Source of the DNA: Leishmania donovani
Lineage: Eukaryota; Euglenozoa; Kinetoplastea; Trypanosomatida; Trypanosomatidae
NCBI RefSeq assembly: GCF_000227135.1
Contig: NC_018243.1
Location: forward strand, 99,739-163,738
Direction of reading: 5' to 3'
DNA: 64,000 bases
In this document: piece by piece, positions 28,351 through 39,006 of the stretch
Numbering within the stretch: position 1 is the stretch's first letter
How the letters are laid out: each line of letters begins with the position of its first letter
Program-made: the position numbers and the translations under genes
The notes under the pieces: generated by a model
What the model was told of the DNA's origin: nothing
Databases searched by the model: none
What the model saw: the letters and a program-made list of their open reading frames with translations, nothing else

Positions 28351-30804
28351 CTAGAACTGCAACAGCCTGAAGCCCGTCTGTTGCCGCGTCGTCAGGTCGG
28401 TGCGAAGACGGTACTCCCAGTATGGCATCCCCTTATTGCTCGCCGGGTATCCAGGAGGAAAGACTATCTTCATGGTATCATTCAGCACCTGCTCCTTGAG
28501 CAGCCGGTCCGACAACGTCGTCGTCGACATGGACGGCGACGCGTTTACTTCGATCAAGTGGGGGTTGATGTGGTCGTCGATGAGGATGTCGTAGCCGTAG
28601 AGCTCGTACGAGTGCTTGTCGTTGAACATTACCGGCTCCACCGCCTTGAGCGAGTGGTAGATGAGAAACTGGATGTTCTTGATCATGCCCTCCGCCGTGT
28701 ACGGGCCGTAGCCCTTCTGCACGTACAGGAACAAGTTCTGGAAAGACCACTTGCCACCGTGCGAGGTGTTGTAATGCTCGTCTCCTTTCTGCAAGGCGAC
28801 GTTCGTTAGGTGGGAGCCGAGGTCCTCCTGGGCCAGGCTGCTGCCAGCGTATCGCGTCGCGCAGAATCGGGCAAAGCCGTCTTCGTGCAGGTACGCCACG
28901 AGAGGCTTGTAGGACGTGACGAGAACGTACAGGCGCAGGTCAAACTTCTTGCCACCGATCAGCAGCGGGTTGGAGATGTAGCGGCTGATAATGTACGAGC
29001 CGAGCAACCCACCGCCGCTGCCGCCGGCGCCGGCTGGGGTTTGAGACGTCACTGCGCTGGTGGCGTTGAAGCGAGGGGAGGTCGGGCTCGCCAGCGAGCA
29101 TCCGTTGCCGCCGCTCGCTGTACCCGGTGCTGACTCTATGCTACTCAGAACTGCGGCGCGCTGTTGCTGCAGGACCGACGGCGCGACCCAGTTAGCTCGG
29201 TTAGAGGGGCTAGTGGCCAGGAAGGAGGCCATGTTATCCGACTCCTTTTTCTCAGACATCCACCGCTGCAGGGAGCGGACGTCGTCAATGATGAAGATGC
29301 CCTTGCCCTGTGACCGCGACGTCGGCTTCACAATCCACTGCGTGCCGCGCCGCCGCTGGAACTTCTCCTTGAACATGTTCATGTCGTTTGGAATGTTGTA
29401 CGTCAGCGGGACGCTGTCGGCAAAGCAGAACGACTTGACAGATAACGGCGGCCTGTGCTCACCGCCAGCGAACGCGAACGCGGACGGGCCTGCTGCGCCC
29501 TCGGCATCGGCGGCGAGGGCCGATGCCGAGACCCAATCGGTGGCGGTGTGCAGTGTCAGCCGGGCGTAGTTGTCCGCTTGGTGCTCTCGCAAGTAGCGCT
29601 TGATGTTCTTGTACATGAGGTCCTTTCGGGTCAGCTCCGCGTGATCGGGGAAGTGGTTGATGATCTGCTGCTCCTGCCACCTGAAGGAGCTGGAGCAGAT
29701 CGTGTGGCGGACGCGTCTTACATGCATCCAGAAGAAGTGCCAATCCCCGAGGCCAATGTTCTTGTCCTCGCCCTCGCCATTAGCAACAACGCAGATCTCC
29801 TCAACATTGATGCGTCGCGCGCGCACCTGGGAGGCGGAGGTGGCCGCAGCAGCGCCGGCTGCCTGCATTGCGGTACCGGTGCCCCTGCTCGTGAGAGGTG
29901 TCTCGTCCACCCGCGCACTCGTCCCTTCGGCGGCGCCGGCGTTGGTAGTCGACAGCGGTGACGACGCTGCTGCAGAGGTCGTCGGATGCGTCTGCTCCTG
30001 CTGGTAGCGCTCGAACATGAAGTGTATTACCTGCTTGTCGAGGTCCGTGCGGTAGCGCAAGGTGCAGTCTCCGTGATGGTGACTGCCGCCGCTACTGCCA
30101 ATGGAGATACTGGCCACCGCACCCGCGCGGCGGCCGTTGCCAAGCCCGCTGCTCGGAGGTGCCGCGGCACCAGAGCCGTTCGCGGCCCCTGGCACTATGA
30201 TCAGTCTTGTATGCCGCTTTCCAGCCAGCGACGTCACCGGCATCACCACACGCGCCGAGGCGCCGTTGTCGAAACCGTCGGCATCGCAGCTGCCGTCGTC
30301 GCTGTCCTCCGGTGGCAGCGCACGCTGCTGCTGCAGATCATTCTCATCCATGCCCACTACATCCGCCTGCGGCTCCGGTTGCTGCTGCGGTGACTGCTCT
30401 ACCGAATCCGCATCGACCTCCGGCTTTGGTGCCGGGGCCGCCTCCGACGGCGCCAGCTGCGCCTCGCTGCCCACCAGACTTTCTGCAGACTTCCTCTTCT
30501 TCCGTTTGGCGGAGAGCGGTGAGCTTGGCAACGGAGGCGTCGGAGCGGGGGTGCTCAACGACCTTTCCCTGGACCTCTCCTTCGTCTTTCGTGCCAGCGC
30601 GGCCGTCGGCGCCTTCTTCAGAGTCGATTTCTTCTTTCGCAGTGCCGCAGCGGTCGCGTGGGGTGACGTCGCGGGCACCGCAGCAGCACCAGTAGCGAAA
30701 TTGTCCGAGGCGTCAGGTGGCGCCGCGGCAGGTGTTTTGCTGTGCGCCGAGGACTTGACGCCCTTGCCCTTGCCACCGCTCTTGCAACCCGTGGCGGGCT
30801 CCAT
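28351..30804 (-). CDS. Tubulin-tyrosine-ligase-like (TTLL1/TTLL9-type) polyglutamylase
   Basis: An 817-residue protein. The TTL domain starts near residue 350 with GLGDWHFFWMHV and the NHFPDHAELTRKDLM block (384-398) typical of TTLL1/4/9 enzymes. ATP-grasp motifs follow: WIVKPTSRSQGKGIF at about 490-504 (ATP-contacting Lys493), SNPLLIGGKKFDLRLYVL near 611-628, HLTNVALQK at 665-673, YGYDIL with Asp739, and LIEVNASPS with Glu752 and Asn754. All metal and ATP residues are present, so it should add glutamates to tubulin tails in axoneme or subpellicular microtubules. About 330 N-terminal residues are disordered, with Lys/Arg clusters, and a Ser/Gly-rich insert lies at about 525-600. The first ATG is at 30804; the in-frame codon 36 bases upstream is GTG. 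Confidence 0.92.
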   Translation of the reverse strand: MEPATGCKSGGKGKGVKSSAHSKTPAAAPPDASDNFATGAAAVPATSPHATAAALRKKKSTLKKAPTAALARKTKERSRERSLSTPAPTPPLPSSPLSAKRKKRKSAESLVGSEAQLAPSEAAPAPKPEVDADSVEQSPQQQPEPQADVVGMDENDLQQQRALPPEDSDDGSCDADGFDNGASARVVMPVTSLAGKRHTRLIIVPGAANGSGAAAPPSSGLGNGRRAGAVASISIGSSGGSHHHGDCTLRYRTDLDKQVIHFMFERYQQEQTHPTTSAAASSPLSTTNAGAAEGTSARVDETPLTSRGTGTAMQAAGAAAATSASQVRARRINVEEICVVANGEGEDKNIGLGDWHFFWMHVRRVRHTICSSSFRWQEQQIINHFPDHAELTRKDLMYKNIKRYLREHQADNYARLTLHTATDWVSASALAADAEGAAGPSAFAFAGGEHRPPLSVKSFCFADSVPLTYNIPNDMNMFKEKFQRRRGTQWIVKPTSRSQGKGIFIIDDVRSLQRWMSEKKESDNMASFLATSPSNRANWVAPSVLQQQRAAVLSSIESAPGTASGGNGCSLASPTSPRFNATSAVTSQTPAGAGGSGGGLLGSYIISRYISNPLLIGGKKFDLRLYVLVTSYKPLVAYLHEDGFARFCATRYAGSSLAQEDLGSHLTNVALQKGDEHYNTSHGGKWSFQNLFLYVQKGYGPYTAEGMIKNIQFLIYHSLKAVEPVMFNDKHSYELYGYDILIDDHINPHLIEVNASPSMSTTTLSDRLLKEQVLNDTMKIVFPPGYPASNKGMPYWEYRLRTDLTTRQQTGFRLLQF

Positions 30805-32624
30805 GAAGATGGCGTAGGCGTCAAGCGGAGAAGGATGCACACGCGATACACCCGACGCACGAATGAGATGCCCTCCGCTGATATCAGCGGGTGCGCTTAC
30901 CTGCGTGTGTTCGTTCTGCGTTGCAAAGGCAGAAAAGCCAAAAAAAAAAAAAACGTGCTGGGCGAGTGCCGCGCGCGCGGGGCTGGGTGTTTCGTACGCG
31001 AAGAAGCTAGATGCAGAGCACGAGTGGGTTCCCGCGACAGCAGATGCGGACGCGGGAGAAGGTGGTGGTCACCAGTGGCGTATTTGCGGCACGTGTGCGC
31101 ACCCAAAACGTGCCTTCGTCGGACTCTTTGTTTCCGTCGTCTGTCTGCTTGTCCTATGGCTGAGCGCGCGTAATGGTGTATCAGCGTGCCACTGCCTGCG
31201 TGCGTGTGGTGCGTCGATACGGACGACTGTATCTGTGACAAGTCGCGTATGTGAGGAGGTCGATGGGGGAGAGGAGGTGGGGCGTGGCGGCCAGAGAGTG
31301 ATAATTTCGCGAAATATCTTCGCTGTTCGAGGGAGGAGGAGTGAAGTGAGGTGGAGAGGGGGCAGCCTACACACACACGCGTGAACGAAAGGCGTGGCTC
31401 GAGGGCGTTGCAGTGGTGTATGCGCGCCCTTCAGCAGAGACGCAAGCGAATGAAAAGGAGAACAAGAGCACCACTGCACGGATACAAGAGGGCGAGGAAG
31501 GGCGAGAAATAGACAGAGCAGCAGTAGAACGAGACCGGAAGAAGGCAACGCCATGCTCAAGTGTGCATATCACACAAAATCGCCTACCCCAGAGGCGCAC
31601 GGCGAATATCGTCCGCGAAGCGTTCAGACGTGCGTCTCTCTGAAAGAGAGACGCACAGTTGGGAGGTGCTACTTCTTCGCAAGCGCACACGACGGTTACA
31701 GCGGCGGGATACCACGATGTGCCCCACTCCGCAACGAGCTCACACGAAGAGGCATCTAGGACTCGTAAGCCGCACCACCCCCCGCCTCTTTCCTTTCCTT
31801 TCCTTCCGCCCCTCACGCCCCCGCAAATCGCTCGCTCGCTTCACAAAAAGCGCAAAGACGGAGAAGGGAAGGGGGCGAGAGGCGTTGCGACCGGCGGATG
31901 GACGTCTGTCGTTCTCCCCGGTTCCCTCCTCCGTCCATCCGCAGCCGGCAAAACGCCCGGCTTCCTATGCACGAGTGGCGCATGTGTTTGGGTGTTTGGA
32001 CAGCTCCGTAGTGCCCCTCTGTTTGGTATTTGCATTACACTCGGTCATCGTCGAAGACTTGCCAGCACGACAGTTACGGGGGATGGGGGGGGGGGCATCA
32101 TCTGCACCGGCGCACCCACACACAGAGAGAGGCGCACAGGGAACGCAGAGCGACGGGCCCCCATAGAGGCACAGATGAACCATCCGAGAGAGCGTGGGTG
32201 TCGTGGACGAGTTGATATGGAGCGGAGCGGCGAGAGTAAGGGCGTTTTATGTTGGTCCTACCGTCTCCATGCTCTCAACCCTCCTCTCTCGGCTCATCCT
32301 GTCGTTGTGTGTGTGTGTGTGTGTGATCCTCACCCAGCAACGCGCCCAGGAATCCGTTAGCATCCGTATCTGCGTGTGTCGCTACCGTCGCTGCTCCACC
32401 CAAACCCTCACCCACTGCGCCCATCGCGCGACTTTCGCGTGCACACTTTATGATATCCAGGCACACGTGCAACGCAAGGAGACCGCAGACGTGGTGTGGT
32501 TGCTGCCGCTGTGGCGGTGCTGGTGGTGGAGTCCCTCTTGTTCAAACGGTATGCCTCCATAATGCACCGCTCTACACCGCAGCGGCACACGCACGACACG
32601 AACTGAGCGCGTGTGGCTGCGCTT
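30805..32624. other. Intergenic spacer
   Basis: About 1.8 kb between the XRN and TTLL genes. Besides the predicted splice site near the TTLL start it shows a TG tract at about 32306-32323 and a G-run near 32086-32095. No supported gene. Confidence 0.55.
30916..30953 (-). promoter_or_regulatory. Predicted spliced-leader acceptor site for the TTLL gene
   Basis: In the minus sense a T14 run (30940-30953) continues as pyrimidine-rich sequence, and the first AG downstream is in CGCAG at 30916-30920. This is the usual trypanosomatid arrangement and would give a 5' UTR of about 111 nt. Confidence 0.5.
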
Positions 32625-35600
32625 TCAGTACTGCACCCTCCTCCGCTTCTTAGTCCCTGACGGCGTGCGTTGGCGGGCGCTGTCCTCCCCAAAACTCTCG
32701 ATACGCTCGCGCCGGCGCTGCTTCAGACCAGTCGATGCCTTGCCCACATCCGCGTGACTGTCGGCATCGGCGGGCACCGTGGCACGCCTCTTACGCTGCT
32801 TAGCAGGGACTGTAGAGGCCGTCATATCGTCCTCGTAGCGCCCCGCGTTGGTGTGGCTGCTGTCATGGTGGGCGCCTGTCTTTAATTCCTTCCGCTGGTT
32901 CACCGTAAAATCTCGTGAACTAAGCGCCTCCGCCGCGGAAGCGACGTCTTTATTGGTCTTCAGATTTTTTTTTGTTGTGCTCACCTTGCCGCTGCTTGCC
33001 ACCACACCAGCCCCGCGCACATCAACCGCAACGTCAGCATGCTCATCCGCCGCGTCGCTCATCAGCGCTGCGACCTCATCTGGCGACGCATCATCACCCA
33101 TGAAATGCCTTAATTCACTTTCGAGGTCACGCGTGTCTGTCTTCCCCGTACGCGACACGTATTTGCGGTCCTCCCTCGCCAGTATGGCACGCAGCTCCGC
33201 TGATTCAGCCTGCTGCAGCCGGTGCAGCCGACGCTGCATGCGCCGCTGCTGTGGTGTTGTGAAGTGCTGGCCTCGCTCCAATATGCCAGAGGTGATGTTA
33301 AGAGCACGCTGCAGCTTCGCTGCAGCGGACTTGCGCTCGCGTTGCCGCAATTCCTCGGCAGCCTCCTCCTGGTTGAGGTACACTCGCTTGTGCTCTGCCG
33401 ACCGGCCTTCGGCGCCAGCAGCCCCATCTGAGCCATCTCCTACGGTGCCGTCGCCGCTACAGTTAGCATGCATTCTGTCCTGGGGAGTGACGGCTGCGGA
33501 GAAGAGAAAGGGGCGGGTGGATACGGCTCGTCCGTGCAGGTGCGTGAGACAGCCGCCATTCGCAGGGGGGCCGCCGCTCGCTTGGCGCGCCAAGGTGGCA
33601 TGGTCGCCTTCATCGGGTTTCTGCGGCTGCGCGGTCGCCACGTCGAACGGGCAGTAAAAGTCGAGGTACTTTGTGTAGGGGAGGTAGGGGACGTTCAAGT
33701 AGGGCACATTCTCCGGCATTCTGATTGGCCTCACCTCTGGGACAGGGTCCTCGACCTGGATGTAGCCGTGCGTCGCCAGCATGCGATGCTGCTCGTGACG
33801 GCTCACCCGTCGCCGCGGCGGATTGACGTTCAGCTGAACTGGCGATGTGAAGTGGCGGAGGTACTGCTCGCTCTTCGTGAGCCACGGCGCCGACACCTCG
33901 ACTGCGTCTTTCGCAGCGCGCGCGATCGAAGCCGTGTCACTGCTTGTCTCCAGTGTCTTCAGGATAGACTGATACGCCGCCTTGCTGTGCAACCCCGCAG
34001 CGATGCTCTTCGGCAGAGTCGCCTCCGTCGGCATGAGAGCCACGTACGTCTCCAGCGGCGTCAGAGGCTGCGAGCCCGTCTTGGCATTCGGGAGGCAAAT
34101 GCGTGCGTTAGTTCGCTGGCAGTGTGCCGCAGCAGCGCGTAGGTGGCACAGCTGCGGCGCCGCTGGCGCTGGCACGTAGTGGTAGTCTGGGCACACACCC
34201 GTGACGACCGTGTGGAGCGACCAAAGAGCCGACTGAAGAAGGTCCATGCCCACCTCGATGCTTGACGAGCCCGTGTACTCGGACGACTGCACGACGTCTG
34301 CAAGGAAGTCGATGTCGATGGCGTCGAGGTTAGGCGAGACGAGCGTGCTGTGTGGATATGTGGCGCGCACACAGCGGTAGCGCCGCCACAAGGCCATGGC
34401 CACCTCGCCAGCGCCGGTGTAGTGATCGCCGCCGTTGAGCAGGAAAAGGAAAATGAAGTCGATGCGGATGGACGGTAGCTGCGATGGTGAGAAGGGCGTG
34501 TCGCCGCGGGTAGCGGAGGTCGCCTTCAGCCAGCGGTACAAGATGTCCGACACACGAATAAGCTGCAGAGAGGACGGACTGATGATGCTGAAGTTGTGGA
34601 AGGCTGTGGCGCCGAGGCATGTCAGGACAAGGTCGATGTCGTCGCCCATCACCACGACCGTGTCGTCTGAACGGCACCGCAGATACGGCGCGGTCGCGGC
34701 ATCATCACGGCCATCGCGCTCGCCGCGGCTGCCACCGCTGCCGTTGCGCCGATGGCGGCCACCACCACCACCACCAACGCTGCTGCGCCGGCGGCCAGCG
34801 TTGCCGAGCTCCCTGCGAGATAGCAGTGCCTTCTCGTCCTGCGGCGGCGGCGTGGTGCTGTCTGCCGTGCCACCTGAGCCGTATGCGAGAAAGGCCAGCG
34901 CGCGCGATATCTTCGCCTCGCCCTCGCCCATGACGGTAGTGCCGTAGAGGTACACCGGGCACGCACGGCGAAGAAAGCCGCGGCCGCGGTTCAGCTTGAA
35001 CTGGGACGCGATGGCGTTCTCGAGCTCAATCATGAAGAGCGACCCGGCAGTGATCGAGAGCGTGTTGAGCTGCTGTACACTGCCGGTGTCGAGAAGGGAA
35101 ACCTTGCGCCGTCGAAGCCGCTGCGTCTGCAGTTTAGCAATGGGGGCCGGGCCGTCGAAGCAGATGCTGAGCGACTGGCGCGGCACCACCACCTCCGTCA
35201 CGAGCACACGCAGCCGCTCCAGCACCTCCTGGATGAGCTGCCTCTTTGGCTTGTTCTCGCTACATTGATGACGGAAGCAGGAGTGCACAACACAGTTCAT
35301 GTCAACCAGCACGTGATCGACCATCGGCGTGTAGCTGCCAGTCGCGACAGCCCCTGCGCTCTCCGGACGGCTCATGTGCGAAGAGGACGTTAAAGGGCGC
35401 CGGCGCGCCCCTCTTCTGTCAACGTCATCTGTCTCATTCTTCTCGCCGCTGTTGGCGTACAGCGCGCCCGAGTCCGCATCAGCGTCCTCGCCGGTGATCT
35501 CGTAGCAACCCTCCACTCGCAAGCGCCGCTTCACCTCCTCCGCGGCCTCCGCATCGCTCAGAGGCACCGGGAGCAACCGCGTGCACCCACACGAGTCAAT

Positions 35601-35627
35601 GAACTTGCGAAGCCCTAAAAGCCCCAT
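32625..35627 (-). CDS. XRN-family 5'-3' exoribonuclease
   Basis: A 1000-residue protein starting MGLLGLRKFI, where XRN enzymes usually begin MGVP. Acidic active-site blocks of the family are in order: VLVDMNCVVHSCF (Asp109) at 106-118, ICFDGPAPIAKLQTQRLRRR (Asp158) at 155-174, VMGEGEAKI (Glu235, Glu237) at 232-240 and VVMGDDIDL (Asp329, Asp330, Asp332) at 325-333. Trypanosomatids have several XRNs with roles in mRNA decay and nuclear RNA processing; I cannot say which this is. Unusual points are two insertions inside the nuclease domain: an acidic stretch at about 45-100 and an Arg/Gly-rich stretch at about 262-312 directly between two active-site blocks. The Lys/Arg-rich tail (KQRKRR, KQRRRER, KKRRR) could be nuclear localisation signals. 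Confidence 0.9.
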   Translation of the reverse strand: MGLLGLRKFIDSCGCTRLLPVPLSDAEAAEEVKRRLRVEGCYEITGEDADADSGALYANSGEKNETDDVDRRGARRRPLTSSSHMSRPESAGAVATGSYTPMVDHVLVDMNCVVHSCFRHQCSENKPKRQLIQEVLERLRVLVTEVVVPRQSLSICFDGPAPIAKLQTQRLRRRKVSLLDTGSVQQLNTLSITAGSLFMIELENAIASQFKLNRGRGFLRRACPVYLYGTTVMGEGEAKISRALAFLAYGSGGTADSTTPPPQDEKALLSRRELGNAGRRRSSVGGGGGGRHRRNGSGGSRGERDGRDDAATAPYLRCRSDDTVVVMGDDIDLVLTCLGATAFHNFSIISPSSLQLIRVSDILYRWLKATSATRGDTPFSPSQLPSIRIDFIFLFLLNGGDHYTGAGEVAMALWRRYRCVRATYPHSTLVSPNLDAIDIDFLADVVQSSEYTGSSSIEVGMDLLQSALWSLHTVVTGVCPDYHYVPAPAAPQLCHLRAAAAHCQRTNARICLPNAKTGSQPLTPLETYVALMPTEATLPKSIAAGLHSKAAYQSILKTLETSSDTASIARAAKDAVEVSAPWLTKSEQYLRHFTSPVQLNVNPPRRRVSRHEQHRMLATHGYIQVEDPVPEVRPIRMPENVPYLNVPYLPYTKYLDFYCPFDVATAQPQKPDEGDHATLARQASGGPPANGGCLTHLHGRAVSTRPFLFSAAVTPQDRMHANCSGDGTVGDGSDGAAGAEGRSAEHKRVYLNQEEAAEELRQRERKSAAAKLQRALNITSGILERGQHFTTPQQRRMQRRLHRLQQAESAELRAILAREDRKYVSRTGKTDTRDLESELRHFMGDDASPDEVAALMSDAADEHADVAVDVRGAGVVASSGKVSTTKKNLKTNKDVASAAEALSSRDFTVNQRKELKTGAHHDSSHTNAGRYEDDMTASTVPAKQRKRRATVPADADSHADVGKASTGLKQRRRERIESFGEDSARQRTPSGTKKRRRVQY

Positions 35628-36595
35628 GTATTACTTAGTGATAGGTGTGTGTGTGTGCGTGTGTATGTGTGGGGGACACCTGTGTCTGTGAGCTTATCTG
35701 TGTGTGTGCGCGCCTACGCGGGCGTTCAGTCTACAGGGAAGTGTGTGCGTGTACTCTCCGCACATCACCACTCTTCGGTAGGGCGGCCTACAAATCGCTG
35801 CGCACGGGGGTGAGAGGCGCGTGTATGGGCGAGCAGCGGCGAAAGCCGCGCTCACGCGTCGAAGTTGAGACATACGTCATGGAGAGAGTAAGTCGGATAG
35901 CTCGCAGCGAGACGACGAGGACAACGGCAGCAAGGCTGTGCATGCATGTGTGTAGAGTCAGAGCCGCTTGCAGCGGCTCAGCTCCCCTCATGCTGAGTTA
36001 CGAAGAGAGGAGGAAAGAAAGAGGAGACACGCCCCTCGCACGACGGAGGAGAACGGGTCTGCCCGCCCACCTCCCCACGTACACATCCAGTTATTTGCAC
36101 CCGCGAGGTGCACGTGAGAAGAAGCCTCTTTCCGCTTCCGTTCTTCTGCGGTGTGGGTTGCAAAAAAAAAAAAGAAGCATCGACCAATGTAACTGCGTGT
36201 GTGCGGGCTCGCGTCGCGCTGACGCGGTCGTTGCCCAGACCCGCCACAACGCAGTCTTGGCGAAGAGGGCGAGCCCCTGCCGACCCGCACCTCTCCGTGC
36301 CTCACCCTCTCCTCTTCTTCCTCCCTCCCTCCCCCCTCTCTCATACATTGCTCCCAGCTTCCTCTGCTTTACAGGCGGCATCGACTCGCCAACGCACGTT
36401 CGTGTCAGCTCGTGAAGATGGCAGCTGTATGTGCGCGTCGGTGTGCAGAGCGAGAGGTGGGGCGTGTCCATTGTGGCTGCGAGCTGCTGCGAGAGAAAGA
36501 TGCGAAGGAGAGGCAACCGTTAAGAACTCCGCAGGACTCTCACCCTCACCCCTCCACTGTGGGTCGCTATCGGTCCTGTCGGCTTAGTCAAGGTT
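35628..36595. other. Intergenic spacer with T-tract before XRN
   Basis: 968 bp. In the minus sense a T12 run (about 36163-36174) is followed by a CGCAG at 36146-36150, a plausible splice acceptor giving the XRN mRNA a 5' UTR near 520 nt. A TG tract lies at 35645-35670. No gene seen. Confidence 0.5.
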
Positions 36596-37654
36596 CTACT
36601 TGGCCTCCTCGCCGCCAGCGATGCCGCTGCTTACCAGCGTGTAGATACCGAGGTACCCCACAAAGACGAGTACCCACACGAAGTAGGTCATGAAGGGGAC
36701 AGCCATCTGAGGCAGAAAGGACGAGCTCAGCCGCTCCAGCTCTATGTTGAAGCGGACGATGGGCACGCGGTAGGCATCCACCGGGATGGAAAGCGTGCGT
36801 GGACGCACCTCGACAACCGGCACAAACGGATCATCGGTGCCAGAAGCTGTCCGGATGACGCCCCGCAGTGTGGCGTCGGCGCCATCACTGCCACTCGCTA
36901 TGCCATCGATGTCCTCTCTGTCTACCCACACGTCCTTCTCGACGCTGAACTCGAGCGCGTTGTCACGACTGGTGGAAAAGACTAACAGCTCTGTGTCCTG
37001 TGGCTCCTCTGCCCAACCGCGTGCCGTCGGAGACGTTGCACCAGCGACTTCGATGCTGCCTTTGAGCAACCTCTGCACGCTGGAGCGGCGCACTTGGTAG
37101 AGCACCAGGTCAAAGCCAACACTTGGCGATCCCAAGAAGCTGAGCCGTATCATGTAGCACCTGCCCGACTTAAGCTTGTCCAGGACGTAGCGCTGACGCG
37201 ACGGCACGGCGTCGCGAAGGCTGCCACCGCGCTCCGCGGATGCACGCTCCCCGTCGTCGTCCCAGAGCGGTACGTCCGCCGGAAGGGCAGGGTTGCGCAC
37301 GCGCTGCCTTGTCATAGGCTCGCCGATCCGCAGAACCTTGTACATCTGTGTGTACGGTTCGTGGGAGCTGGCGCGCAAGGTGACGAGAAGCGATGCCGCA
37401 CCAGCCTCGGCAGCGCTGGGGCTAGCAGCGAGGTGCTCGCTCATGGGCACAGCCCAAGGCACCCACCGTTGAGCGAAGCCCTTGACATTGCTGCCAATCT
37501 GATCGAAAAGGTCAGGCCTCTCGATCACGCTGATGCGCACCACGTAGTACAAGGAAGTGGTGGCGTAGAGTGCCACGAGCAGAGAAAGAAACAGAAACGT
37601 AGCGCGCTGGAGGCGGCGCAGGAAGCAGCGAGCAAGGCCGCTCTCCGGTGCCAT
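36596..37654 (-). CDS. Hypothetical two-transmembrane protein with large lumenal-type domain
   Basis: A 352-residue protein with a hydrophobic segment near the N-terminus (about 17-38, FLFLSLLVALY, preceded by Arg residues) and another near the C-terminus (about 318-342, FVWVLVFVGYLGIYTLV), ending in a short charged tail. Between them is a soluble domain of about 280 residues, with strand-like blocks such as CYMIRLSFLGSPSVGFDLVLYQ and IPVDAYRVPIVRFNIELERL, which suggests a beta-rich domain facing the ER lumen or outside. I do not recognise the family. In the minus sense no AG lies between the nearest upstream pyrimidine tract and the ATG; the likely acceptor is a GGAG near 37833 after a long pyrimidine tract at about 37845-37905, giving a 5' UTR of about 178 nt. 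Confidence 0.7.
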   Translation of the reverse strand: MAPESGLARCFLRRLQRATFLFLSLLVALYATTSLYYVVRISVIERPDLFDQIGSNVKGFAQRWVPWAVPMSEHLAASPSAAEAGAASLLVTLRASSHEPYTQMYKVLRIGEPMTRQRVRNPALPADVPLWDDDGERASAERGGSLRDAVPSRQRYVLDKLKSGRCYMIRLSFLGSPSVGFDLVLYQVRRSSVQRLLKGSIEVAGATSPTARGWAEEPQDTELLVFSTSRDNALEFSVEKDVWVDREDIDGIASGSDGADATLRGVIRTASGTDDPFVPVVEVRPRTLSIPVDAYRVPIVRFNIELERLSSSFLPQMAVPFMTYFVWVLVFVGYLGIYTLVSSGIAGGEEAK

Positions 37655-39006
37655 TCGTGCACGGGTATATGTGTGTCACGGGCAAGGGAGGAGGAGGATG
37701 GGGAGGAGGATGGGGAGACGAAAACGCGCCGCGTAACACCGATCAAACAAGAGAAAAAAAAAAACAAAAAAAAGTCGCAGCGCAGCGGCCGGCAGGCGGA
37801 TAGCGAGAGTGGTATAGATTCGGCACGACACGCTCCGAGAAACAGCACAGGGGAGAAGGAGCAGCAGCAGGAACAGGAAGAGGAAGAGGAGGAGGCAAAA
37901 GAGAGAGAAGCAGTGCCAAGACCGGCACAGGCACACACACACAGAGAATGAGAAAGAGGGGGAGGGAGGGAGGGGGAGAGAGAAGATACGCAGCCGTGAC
38001 TTCTGCCTTACCCAGCTGCCTCCCACATACATTGTGCAGCTGCGGCTCTGGAGAAGGACGGTACGGATGCAAAATATGCGTGAACAGCCACGATGGTGCT
38101 TCTTGTCTTTTATGTGTCGTCAGCACCCAACAACCCGAAGCACGCCAACGCACTCGTGCCCAAGCCGAAGGGCAGAGAGAACGACGTGGGTGATGCAACC
38201 GGCACACTTTCTGGCCGTGTCCCATGCAGCCATGGAGCTCGCCATTGTGGACAGCGTGCGAAGAGTCGGCGAGTAGGAGAGCAGACGAGCACGCACGCGC
38301 GCACGTGCCAAGAGGGGCAGAGACAGATCCGTGTTAGAAACGATGGAGGTGATTTGCGGGGAGAGGAGTGAGGATGGGCGCAACGGCGGTTGGAGTTGGG
38401 GAGGAGAGATACTTAGCGGAGTATGAATGCACGGGTTTCATGTAAGGTTGTGCTCACCCGATGCGCACGCAGAGGGATGACCTGGATCGGGAGAATGGCG
38501 GTGGGGCACTTCGTTGCGCGCTTAGCGCATCGCTGCATGAAACACCGAAAAGCAACACTCCAGCGTCGCAGATAGCGAAGGAAAGTAGAAGCAGCGCGAG
38601 CGCCCAGAAAAGGGACGGAAGTGGGTGCAACGCCGTGACTGCCGCGCCACCGTGTCAGTGTGCGGGCGTGGTTGTAAAGGAGTGTGCGCGTGTGAGAAAG
38701 AGAGCATCCCCAAAAGGAACTGGCAACAGTTAATCAGAAAAGCAAGGCGGAGCAAGCATGCTGGCACACCTGCGCATTATGTCGTGGAGGACTGAAGCAT
38801 CCAAGAGAACCTAGTGGGTAGCGGTGATGGCAGCGCCGTCACCGTGCCTTCATGGCACCCGCACCTTCCCTCACCCTCTTCCATCCCGGTCACCCTTTGC
38901 CGATATCGACTGCGTCGGCAGCAGCAACCCGACACAATCATCCCCACAGCGCCGTCGCCCGGCCTACACCCCCTCCCTGTAACGCCGACACAACTGTGTG
39001 GATACC
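37655..39006. other. Intergenic spacer
   Basis: About 1.35 kb. The left part (37670-37980) is strongly GA-rich on plus, with two A-runs near 37752-37774, and forms the trans-splicing region of the gene to its left. The rest shows no supported gene. Confidence 0.55.
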
